This document shows, piece by piece, positions 23,843-34,279 of a DNA stretch of 64,000 nucleotides (positions are counted from its first letter, which is position 1; the number at the start of each line of letters is the position of its first letter). The stretch is from NCBI GenBank assembly GCA_036245805.1, contig BTRK01000002.1, positions 31,292,661-31,356,660 on the forward strand, written 5' to 3'. This DNA comes from Pristionchus mayeri. Its lineage: Eukaryota; Nematoda; Chromadorea; Rhabditida; Neodiplogasteridae. The translations under genes were made by a program, and so were the position numbers. The notes beneath the pieces are model-generated. The model had not been told where the DNA came from. It was given only the letters and a program-made list of their open reading frames with translations, and ran no database searches.

Positions 23843-24494
23843 CCCCCCGAATTAGGGATGTGCAAAAGATAACCGATATATCGGAATGGAGTAATTAGCT
23901 ATGCGATAATATCGGAATTCTCACTCAATAGTCGATGACATCGGAAAACTTTTTAATGATTATTGAAACACAACGCACAATTTTCCATTCGAACAATGGG
24001 AGACCGATTCCGATATATCGTAATGCCAGGAATGAGAGGGAAATATCGGTTATCGTTATCGTTTGCACAACTCTACTCACTATATCCATCACTACGGGGT
24101 TGTAAAACTCATCTCTCTCTCCATGAGTTAATTGCTCAGATACATATCACTGCTTAAAGGAGCAATCGTCCAACTTGATGCTATCATAGTTGAACCTATT
24201 TCATCGAGGCATCCCATAGATTAGCAACGCTTCTGACATATCTCATTTGAAAGGAAACGGTTCACTTTGGTCTAAAACACTCAATTGCAAACTATGAGGA
24301 AGCAATAAATATAATTTATTCGATTGTTGGAATCGAACAAAATACATGTAGTGGCTGGCTCTACGCTGTGAATACATCAGTCTTCGATGGAGGAGAGATA
24401 TTGGAGCACTTGTTTGAATTCCACTTCGACAGCACACTAAACGTGCCTTGTAAATGGGATCATTACTTTGCTTACGCTTCTCCCAGTTGATGTA

Positions 24495-25237
24495 TTGGGG
24501 TGTCCGGAAAGTTCGTATATTTTTTTGTTTTTATTTTTTATTCAATGCTTTACAATTCTCAGTGACCAATGTATGCCCCCTTCTTTCTCACTACCTCCCT
24601 CCAGCGATTGGGCAGGGTCTCGATTCCTCTCTTCCAGAATGCGGGTTTCTTCGATACCGCCCAGTTCACGAAAGCCCTCACAACTTCATCTCGATTCTTG
24701 AACTTCTTTCCTTTGCAGAAGTCAGAGAGAGAGCGGAAGCAGTGGTAGTCGCATGGGGAGAGATCCGGGGAATAGGGTGGATGGGGAATCCTCTCGATCT
24801 TCAGCTCGTCCATTTTCTTCTGGGTCATCTTCGCTCGATGTGGGCGAGCATTGTCCATCAGAAGAAGAATTTTGCCCTGGTTCAGGAGTCTGGGAGGGAC
24901 TCTGATCGCGACATCTTCCAGTTGTTCAGAGAAGAGGTCGGCATTGGTGCTGGTGCCAGGGGCGAGGATCTCCCAGTAGATGGGACCGAGCACTGAGAAG
25001 AAGAAGCAGAGGAGTTCCTTCTTTCCGTGCTCTTCCTTCTTCGGGACGAGCGTGGGCTTCTCATCTGCATCCACCCATTGCAGTCTCCTCGCAGGGTTAT
25101 CGTACATGATCCACTTCTCATCTGTAGCGATAATGGAATTGACCCATCGAAGATTGGATCTACGATGGAGTAATTCCCGACAGACTTGAACACGATTTTT
25201 CAGCTGTTCGGGGGAGAGGTCATGGGGAATCACTTGT
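24495..25237 (-). mobile_element. Mariner truncated by the 1.24-kb deletion in the right arm
   Basis: Mirror of 18354-19097: it retains the right terminal repeat (TTGGGGTGTCCGGAAAGTTC at its low-coordinate end) and about the C-terminal two thirds of the transposase frame, from VIPHDLSPEQ onward. The left terminal repeat and N-terminal third are gone, replaced by esterase exon sequence. Confidence 0.9.
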
Positions 25238-27349
25238 TTCGTTTTTTTCGCGTCCCTGACCAAACTCGAAGAGAACACTAGACCCGTGCTAGTCTGGAAA
25301 TGCGGGATGCAACGGTGGACAGTAAAATATATGTAAAACAGAAAAATTATTTTTACAGAACACGTCAGTAACTAGTTTCGCCCATCCCAGATGATCGTCG
25401 TCAGTAGGAACATTTCCACCGGTGTAGCCCTCGATCATCATCTTCGAAACGTTTTTGGCCGTTTCCTACAATACACACAAATATTTCTAAATAAAATTTG
25501 ATTTTACTTCATCATAGTTGGGCCAACCCATTCGGAAGGATTGGAGATTGGTTTGATCATTAACGCCCGATATGTCGCCGGTATATGTAACTGAACGGAT
25601 TAATTTCAGATAAGTTATGGTTGTATTCATACAGAACAATGCGGTCTCTTCGAGCATGTCTCCGAGCAGGGCCGAGTATTTCGGCCGGGAGTTAGCTAGA
25701 TTTGCGGGATAATCCGGCAGGATAGCACCATCGATAGCAGGATTCCATCGCTTTCCGAGTGTCTGAATTTATAAAAATTTCAGACAATCCATGAATAATT
25801 ATTGGTTTTCGTCTTTTCACTGTAAGCGGAGCTTATTCTGTTTGAAATTTTCCAGTACTTCACTCATCTCACATTATCGAGAGCATTCATTTCTAGAGGC
25901 GTAGCTTTAATAAGACAGTCCATTAGGGCATCATCCGTCTCAGCGGTTCCCCAACTAGTCGCGTTGATTCCGCATAGCTGAATAAACAATGTAACTCAAA
26001 TTTCTGGAAAACTTAAAGATCTTCGACATACCTGTTGAGCCCGATCCTGATGGATCGAGCCTCGCGGATCAGTAATGCTTTCCATCGCAAAATCCGCAGC
26101 GCCCGAGGTCTGGATGAGTTGGTGAAAAAGACCTGGACGAAGAACGATTCATTACGTAAATGACTCCAATGTGAATTCGATTACAATTTCACATTTGTTC
26201 GAGTATATTAGGCATGTATTTGAATAGGCAAAACCATTCGCTAGTGGGGAGAGGGACAAATCGGACGAAGCAGCTGCTCCCGCGCTCTGACCGAAGATCG
26301 TCACACTGTGGAGAGATTACCATTCAAGTTTGAGGAATATTGATTACCTGTTTGGATTACCGCCAAAATTCGATATTTCTTCCTTCACCCAACGAAGCGC
26401 CAAAATCTTCAATTGGTTAATATTTTCAAAGCTGAAGTAAGATCAGTCGTCCGCGCGATTATAGCTAACGCAACCCTGCACGGGGCTAACCGTACGACTG
26501 AAATGAATGAAATGTGAGGGGAGAACGAACCATGTCGTATATTGGAGGGAATTTGGAGGGAATCGCTCAGTGAATGTAGTGAAGAAGCCAATCAGTCCAA
26601 TTCTGTACTGAATCGTGACCACTACGACACCACGAGAGACGAGATTGCGAACGGAACCCTTGATGAGATCGTTGAAGTTTTCTGCCTCGATTAATAATGT
26701 AAGCCCACTTTCCAGTGATAAATGTCTGTTCCTCCCGTGGTGAAAGTACCTCCGTGAATATAGACCATAACGGGATAGTTTCCACTGACCTGAATGGGAT
26801 GCAACTAGACAACTATCATGGTCAAATAATTGCAGATTAAGGACACTCACATTAGGCGTCATCACATTCAGAAAGAGACAATCCTCGCTCATATCTGTGG
26901 CGGGTGTGAGTGCGTCGAAAGGTTGATAGCAACGAGGTCTGAGTTTCACCTTTTTTTACATTCCAAAGAGGCATCGAAATGTGGTCTAACCTGTAGTAAG
27001 TAGCATTGTGCACCTCTCCTCTTTCATTGTACTGACATATGTCCTCGGGTAGCTGAAAGTAAGAAAGCAAGCCTCCCTCAACCAATTGACTGACAAATTA
27101 CCGTAAATCTCCGCTTTCCCAGGGGTGCTTTCGCGTAAGGAATGCCAAGAAACAACTGTCCGTACCCGTAGAACCTCTGAGTTCTGTCATTCCCGAAGTC
27201 ATGGTCGAAGCCCTTCAAATGTGTTTATATCAAATATATCAAAATTATCTACAACATACCTGTACCGCTCCTCTAGAACTGCTTACTGTGATGAGCTCAC
27301 AAGAGCAACATTGCAACAGAGGAACACCAAATAGTAGAAGCCATAGCAT
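25238..27349 (-). CDS. Carboxylesterase (cholinesterase-like), 3'-truncated and fused to mariner
   Basis: Secreted type-B carboxylesterase. Start 27349 directly behind a TATTGCAG splice site; the first exon encodes signal peptide MLWLLLFGVPLLQCCSCELI. Then [50 protein letters not shown] (oxyanion-hole HGG), [29 protein letters not shown], the nucleophile FGQSAGAAASSDLS (about 26255-26290), RGSIHQDRAQQLCGIN, LLGDMLEETALF (acid residue region) and GDISGVNDQTN. Only exons up to SSSLVRDAK remain. There the frame runs on in phase into mariner transposase (KKTKQVIPHDLS). The catalytic His exon (seen in the inverted copy as HCAELPYLW) is absent, so the product should be inactive as an esterase. Confidence 0.85.
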
Positions 27350-27846
27350 CTGCAATATACGACGTTTGATAAAATTCGAAAGACGCACGAATTTCAATGG
27401 TCTGAGACTGGCGAGGATGTTTCTGATAAAGGATTTTTATGGACGAGAAAATGTGGTTCACAGTCGGCAGAACCCTTTGAAACCTTTGACTTGACTAAGC
27501 TATTATCTTAAAAAGTAGCCATTTGCTTCATTTTAACAGCAAAATTCACGTTAGGATCTGTGATCATAAAATGATAAAGCATTGGCCATAAAGTTGAATG
27601 CGCATCGCTCATAAACTGAGAACAGAACATAGTGATTTCAAGGATTAGTTCGGGTTCATCGATTTCAATTAGAGGTGACTAGAGTGATCAAGGGGGTCTC
27701 TAGATCTTACACTTCGGGCGGCGAGAGTGAGATAAACACATCACGCCTCGACCTCACAATCACATACTAGTTACAACGTAATAACAATGCAAGATCGGTG
27801 TAAGACACAACAAAACAGTGGTCTATGGAAAAGGTGCCTAATACAT

Positions 27847-30800
27847 TCATATTAATGAAGGAGGTAATTGAACAGGATGAGCATTGATAGAGGCGACGCG
27901 TAAAATGCAGCTTCGCTTGTCGTCGACTCTGATCGTGTCGAAGGAGTTGTAACACCCGGGCATTGCTGAGCATTCCACTTCGATATCACCCTGAAATGCT
28001 ATTCAATTATGAACTACACTCTCACTAAAGTATTTACCTTTCTCCCAATTGGTTTAGCTTCGTCCATGAATCGTCGGAGATCGTTAGTGGAGGATACTCA
28101 CCGAGGTATGCTGGCAATTGCTGAAAAAAAAAACTCATTCTTGAAACTTGCAAAGCGGGGACAGGGCAAACGTCATTGAACACCAGCTCAGCAGCCGATC
28201 GCCAATTTCTATTCAGAGTGAGCATATCGCCGATTTCGATGTAATTCATCCCTTCGCCTACTCTAGGGAGAGGGAGCTCTGAAAATGCATGGTTCGGTCC
28301 ATTCGTCCCCCCCCTGTTATCCATTCTTGGAGAAATCCGTCCACATTCCACCCATGTAAGCAGCTACTGCGAAATCGGCATCTGCAATTCATAGTTCGCA
28401 CATTTCAACGTATGAACATTGTCCACTAGTTTGCGAAGTAGCGATACTGCTTGCCTCCCCCTTCTCGAATTGCGAAATGAGAGGCTTAGTGGAATCACAA
28501 CCGCCCGTCGAATGCTCATTCGTACTGCTCACCAGAGGCATTGTACGCCTCCCAGATATCCGCGTAGAACCAGATGTACGGTAGGTCCGAGCAGTGAGCG
28601 ATTGCTAAAAAAATGGAGAGTTTGCAGCACAGTAAATAGAAAAATCCTGTAATCACTATCTCGAACGCATTTAAAAATGTAATTTTTTTTTGTTTTTCTA
28701 GACTAACGACATAAATGGAAGTGTTCAAGAAAGTTTGAAGTTAACTCACGAATCCAGTCGTCAACTACTCCACCAACTGCACTGAAAGGCAGCAGACTGC
28801 TGTGGGTTAGTGTAAACAACCACAAGTCCTCGTTGCCGGCTTTGCGGTGCCTTCGAAGATTCGATATCACTCATGAGTTTTAATGTTACAAACCATTGAA
28901 CATCCCGAATCATGTTTGACGAGAATGCACGGCCGGTATTAATCTGGAAAGCAAATATTCGTAGTTGGGGGATAACAAAAGATATACGAAAAAAGGACAA
29001 ACATCAGTAGTGAGCTTCGCCCAGCCCATGTGGTCAGCGTCAGCAGGGATAGTACCAGAGGAGTATCCATCTATCATGATATCGGATGCGTTCTTCGCCG
29101 TTTCCTAAGATATTAGCCGAACATCATACATCAGTTACTCGAAATACAGGATAACCTCGTCGTAGTTCGGCCAATCACCCCGGAACATGTCTAGATTAGT
29201 CTGCCTAGTGATGTTGGACAGATCGCCATCATCAACACCGGGTACTGAAAACAATTATGTGATGGTGCGAAACCATGCATATTACTGAAGAAAGCGGCCT
29301 CCTCCAACACGTCTCCGATCAGAGCCGGGTATTTCGGCCGGATTTTAGCCAGTTTCTCTGGATAATCAGGCAGAAAAGCGCCGTCGATCGCCACTTGCCA
29401 GTTCTTTCCCGTCTGAAATCGACCAAGTAGGTTGTATACAAATAAGAATGAAGGTGGGGCACTGTTTTATGGCACCGATAGACATACATATGTCCAGAGC
29501 TCGACCCCCCTCCCTCGATGCAGAACAGGCCCTTTAATCCCCGGAAGAAATCGAAATTAGCTAACAAAATCGAAGGAGATGATCTCTTGAGGAGTAGCTT
29601 TAACTAAGCAGTTCATCAGTGCCTCATCCTTTTCAGCTGATCCCCAGTCGGTGGTATTGATTCCGCAGAGCTGAATGGAGGGTATGTTTTCGGATTTAGC
29701 GTCAAATCTCGAAATCACAAAGATTAAAGATTAAAGATCAGTTAATTACTTGTTGAGCGCGATCCTTATGGATGGAACCGCGAACGTCGTCGATGGTTTC
29801 GATCTCCATCAGCGACGAACCGGAGGTCTGGATGAGCTGGTGGAAGAGACCTGCAATTAGGAATGAGTATGCATTTATTCCAAGATAATGAACAGCCTTG
29901 AAATATGAAATAAACCTTTTGCAAGTGGCGATAGTGAAAGATCAGAAACTGAAGTAGCGCCTGCACTCTGACCGAAGATTGTTACTCTGAACGTAATTAT
30001 AAGCATTTTAGGGTTGCAAGAGCAATCGTCTGACTCTCTTCGGTTTGCACGCTCTTTCACCGGTCAGCGAGACTCAGAGAGCGTGCAAACTGAAGAGAGT
30101 CAGACGATTGCTCGGGTGCAGACTGCCTTCGCCACACCTGCTCGAATCTCCTCCAAAGTTCGTAATTTCCTCGTTCACCCATCGCGGCGCTAAAATCTGT
30201 AATACGTAAATTGCACGAATCGACCATGGACAATCGAAATTTAAGGGAATCTCATCCGACCTGATCGTACATCCCTCGATTCGGAGGAAATCTCTCCGTG
30301 AACGTTGTAAAGAAGCCCATCAGTCCCAGTCTGTACTGAATAGTCACCACTACCACGCCGTGATAGACGAGATTGCGAACGGCTCCCTTAATGGTTTTCA
30401 AATTTATCTTGAATTATCAGGTAGAACTCGAAAAACGGTAGCACGGTCTCTGTTCACTTTAAGAGGCTGATAGAGTATGCGAATATACCAGATCCTGAAC
30501 TCGTTTTTTAAAAATTATTTTCAAGTGATCCACCTTCCAATCGTACACATCAGCTCCTCCCGTTCCACCGTGAATGTAAACCATCACGGGATACTTGCCA
30601 CTGACCTGAGCGACATGTCAATCACCAACATTTTGACAAGTTAACGACTGTAGTAAATGTTGCATTCCCCTCCCCCAGCTGCAATCATTAATTAAGTATG
30701 TGTTTCATGGTATGGTAGCGCCTCAGGCGTAGATAAATTATTATTATTACTATTATCAAATCAACGGCCAGTGTATCGTGATAAATTCCTACACAATAGG

Positions 30801-31381
30801 GGTTCGAACTGAGTCGAACTAGAGCAGGGCTCGAAAGCATTACTAAAACAGACTAGTACTAAAGTACTAAAGCTAAAGCTTACATTTGGCGTCATCACAT
30901 TGAGGTAGAGGCAGTTCTCGTCCATTTTATCCGCCGGTTGCAGTTTATCGGGCGGTTGCCAGCACCGAGGCCTGACAGATCAAGTCTTTAATCTTTGGTA
31001 TTCGATCTGTCCTACCTGTAGTAAGTAGCGTTGTGCACCTCTACTTTCTCGTTGTACTGACAGATGTCCTCGGGGAGCTTAAACACACAATAAATTTAGA
31101 GCAAATTTTGGGAAAGTACCGTGAATCTTCGCTCCCAGGGGCGCTTTCGCGTAGGGGATGCCGAGAAATAGCTGACCATAGCCGAAAAAGCGCTGAGTAG
31201 TGTCATTGCCGAAGTCGTGGTCGAAACCCTGAGGTAGGTCAAAACTGGACATTTAAAAAAATAACAACGATCAAAGAACTAAAGATCATACCTGAACTGC
31301 TCCTCTCGAAGTTTGGACAGTGATGAGTTCGCATAAGCATGTGATTGGAAGGACAATGGCGCATATAACCAACCGGATCAT
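27847..31381 (-). CDS. Carboxylesterase paralogue, nearly complete
   Basis: Sister of the gene at 25238-27349 in tandem on the same strand. Start 31381 behind TTCAGCAG; signal peptide [20 protein letters not shown]. Motifs: [26 protein letters not shown] region (about 30560-30600), [32 protein letters not shown] (Ser nucleophile), [69 protein letters not shown] (catalytic His), [15 protein letters not shown], and a Cys-containing tail ending VQLPPSLI. One small intron at about 28281-28322 lacks a GT donor (reads AATG|GATAAC), so the transcript may be misspliced. A perfect hairpin lies in another intron (30026-30110). Confidence 0.85.
30026..30110. repeat. Intronic hairpin, about 34-bp arms
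   Basis: AGCAATCGTCTGACTCTCTT, continued by CGGTTTGCACGCTCT, is mirrored after a loop of about 20 bases with one mismatch. It lies inside an esterase intron. Shorter relatives with GAGAGAGCGTG or GAGATAGCGTG next to a complementary stretch occur at 31661-31705 and 35775-35815. Confidence 0.8.
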
Positions 31382-31382
31382 C

Positions 31383-32069
31383 TGCTGAACGTGAATATAG
31401 GGGGTGAAGGATAAACCGGAAACGATAAACCGCTGAATCGCACGTACAACACAATGAGTAAACACGTAAACTTCATCTCAAATCGAAAAGGAGGAATGTG
31501 GGTGTTTGCAGCAAAGTATATTTCTAAGAACAGGTACGGGATAAATATTGGAGGAGAGACATTCCTAATCAATCAGCAGTATCTCATTCTACTCTTTATC
31601 ACTTGGTTACACATGCACATTAGTCGATAAACAGTCTAGTGAATGGTCTCGATATTCCTTACACTCTGTCGCGCTCTCTGACCGACGAGAGAGCGTGTAA
31701 AATGAATATAGATGATTGTTCAACAGTCTAGTGAAAGGCATTGTCCTTATCAGTCGAGAAGTGTGCGATAAGAGATCAGAGTAAGACATATTTGCTGCTT
31801 GATTACTCATTATCACGTGAATTGTGTCCATGGTGTTGGATGCAAAATAATTATTCCATGGTTACAGTTCAATACTAGATATTGTTTATGCGATGTTCAT
31901 ATCGGACAATTGCTGCGACAAATTTGGTCATCGATGAACAATGTGAATCATTTGTTATGTTTATCGGAATACAATTTTTGAAATAAAGCCAGATTTTTTA
32001 ATGCAGGCAACGATTCAATAATATTGATTTGAAAAAAAAACAAATAAATTGTAACCACAAATAGTTTCC
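31383..32069. other. Intergenic region
   Basis: No exon with convincing splice sites. Contains a small hairpin around 31661-31705 (GCGCTCTCTGACCGACGAGA) related to the intronic hairpin at 30026, and A/T-rich sequence. Confidence 0.4.
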
Positions 32070-34279
32070 TCATTGTTTATAACTGTAGACGGTGACAGTC
32101 TCCTTCATATTTTCGTCCACTGAAGTGAACACGATTCCGCCTTCGCTCTTCGGTTTCTTGCACTTGAGGAAGCTGAGGACGGCGTTTCTGAGAATATTGT
32201 TTTTGCCTTTTTGGTTTTTGTTTGTTTTTGTTTTTCTCAACCGAAATTGTCATTGTGCTTGTTAGTGTTGCATAGTGTTTATCATTATCCGAGAAAGAAC
32301 AGCCCGCAATGTCCAAATCGTCTAATTTCGCAAACCGAGGAGGGAGGTGCGGGCGCGGAGGGGCCGCTATTTTTCTCGAATTCCAAATCCTAGGTTTCAA
32401 GCACACCTAACTCCGACAATAAATATGCAGTGAATGAAAAATTGGTTTTAATTCATGCTACCGGCTATGTAATTAGAAAAACTGGTCCAACCTGTAGCTA
32501 TCAACTCCGAAAATGATGATAAAGGCATTAACCAGGGGGAATACCGTAAGAGCTGCAAAGGGGAAAATGCATTATTTGTCTTTTTCACAAATGGAAAATT
32601 TAATAGCTGATCAGTAAACATTGCTACCTGCCGACACCAAATTGGGGAAGACGTTGATTCTGAATCCGAGCAGCGGGAGATTGATGATGGCTGCACAGGG
32701 GAAGAAGACGAATAGCATCGGGAAGATCGTCTTAAATTAAGGAAATCCACTATTTAAATCTAGGAAAATGTGGAGGGGGTAATTGCCCTACCTGGGCCAA
32801 TAGAATGTGGAATAGTCGCCGCTGCTGTTCCTTCGTTGAGTCAGACCACTCGACTGCAGGGTTTCTGAATATATTAAGCACCTCCTCTTTTTTATGATAC
32901 TGTTTAGATATTACGGCACATTCACTTCAATTTGTTTGCCTTATGAGCAACATTGCCGTTCGAATTCATCGTGTGAAATTATTATATCTCGTTTTGGAAT
33001 ATCTTGCTAACGTTTGCAGGTGGATGCTAGCAACAGTGGAAAGCCTCATTGCGTAAGCTCACAAGCTATCACAACATCAGGGTGGTACAGCCAGCTCTTT
33101 TTTGGGGAGAAACTAAAATGTGTGACAAACCGGAAGTGGAGGGAAATCGAGACAGTGCAGAATGCGATGATCTTCATGGAAACGAACATAACGAAGTTGA
33201 AGCCACTAGTAGCAAGGAAAGAATGTATATGGGACGTTCCATTAGAACCCTGGAAATTATTGAATCTTATCTGCTATCAAGCCCCCACACGTACGTAATA
33301 GAGTGCTCCGATGAACTCTTTTCCTTTGCCTGGGAACTCCGCATCCAGGAAAGGTTGCACATAGTCCACCATCTCTTGGTCAGCTGCGTAGTTGAAGTAG
33401 CAATTGCAGAACATATTGGAAGATGATCACAGTTAGTTTTTGTGTCCATCTCTCATAAATCTTCATAAAAACACTTTGTCGTTGACCGCAATAGCGGATA
33501 CATTTTAAAAAGATACTCTTACCACACCAAAATCGACAAAGCCATAGAACAGCTAACGAAAAGAAATCCCGAAATTCCGCTGTATATTGTGAGTCTATGG
33601 GGCCTGATTTTTTTAAAAATATTCCTTTCAATCGGCAAACATGTTCTCGAGAATAATTGCATAGTCGTACCATTTGGTAGCAATGAGTCGGTAAATGAAC
33701 AAATGGGCAAGCAGTGGCATAGTCTGAGAGTGTGCAGTGGAGAAGAGGCAGATAGAGAACTGGGATGGAATTACTATTCTAAATGTTTTTGAAAGTCGAC
33801 CTTGGAGGTGAGAATCCCGTTTGCGAACATCAGGAAAGCATCCTTGTAGGTGCATATGACCTGAGATATTGAAATGCTTTAGAAATTTGGAATATCGAAT
33901 CTGAACTTTTCGAAAATGGGTAACTTTGATCACTAATGAAACTCATCACTACATATCACTACATATCGTATTACGTTGTAAAAATGAAATAACAACAAAA
34001 CATCGTACTGGCAGCGTCAGCATGTGAACTGTCGGGAAGTAGATGTCATTGAGAGCGAAAGCGAGAAGGAAATAGCGATAAGTGCCGATTTCACTCGATG
34101 AGTGGAAGATAATAAGGTAGATCAGGAGCAAATTAGTAGGGACTGAGATTACTGTAAAGTAGTTAGTTAACAATGCACAGCATATGGACAAATAAGGAAT
34201 TTTCAACAAACTGACCGAAATTTACTTCTTCCAATGTACGCAAGAACTCCAAGAACAGTTGAAAGTTTTCAGAGACCAT
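32070..34279 (-). CDS. Seven-transmembrane chemoreceptor, Str/Srj-type
   Basis: G-protein-coupled chemoreceptor of a nematode superfamily, probably in sensory-neuron cilia. Start 34279 (MVSENFQLFLEFLRTLEEVN). Exons in order: TM1-2 NLLLIYLIIFHSS and GTYRYFLLAFALNDIYF; VICTYKDAFLMFANGIL; TM3 with HSQTMPLLAHLFIYRLIA; TM4 RLTIYSGISGFLFVSCSMAL; extracellular loop YAADQEMVDYVQPFLDAEF; the loop before TM6 WSDSTKEQQRRLFHILLAQ; TM6 TIFPMLFVFFPCAAIINLP; TM7 VFPLVNAFIIIFGVDSYR. The final exon begins NAVLSFLKC, giving the conserved YRNAV junction, and ends VYSYKQ. Seven helices, the IYR motif after TM3 and the YRNAV tail are typical of the Str superfamily. I cannot separate Str from Srj by eye. Confidence 0.8.

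Larger units (their letters stand above)
16769..25579. repeat. Palindrome 2: giant inverted repeat abutting palindrome 1
   Basis: Left arm 16769-21734, spacer 21735-21855, right arm 21856-25579. Matching positions sum to 43590-43592 from the centre out to left 18353. They then sum to 42348 for left 16769-17101, because the right arm lacks 1.24 kb (left 17102-18353). The outer edge is sharp: 16769 pairs with 25579 while 16768 and 25580 do not pair. The left edge is exactly where palindrome 1 ends. Single differences are scattered along the arms, for example STNANLF versus STNADLF in the transposase. Confidence 0.95.

Noticed and set aside
24454..24996. 180-codon frame antisense to the mariner transposase (and its mirror at 18596-19138)
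   Set aside because: Lies entirely within the transposase gene on the opposite strand and has no recognisable domains; an artefact of GC-rich codon use.
9397..25579. Assembly artefact as the full explanation for the palindromes
   Set aside because: A copied read would give identical arms. Here the arms differ by a 1.24-kb deletion with a clean junction, a 41-bp repeat expansion and scattered substitutions. A haplotype misjoin cannot be excluded without reads, so it is kept as a refutation test rather than the conclusion.
32077..32406. Alternative last exon of the chemoreceptor starting RIWNSRKIAAPP
   Set aside because: Phase-compatible, but the downstream acceptor at about 32190 gives the conserved YRNAV junction typical of the family, which is preferred.
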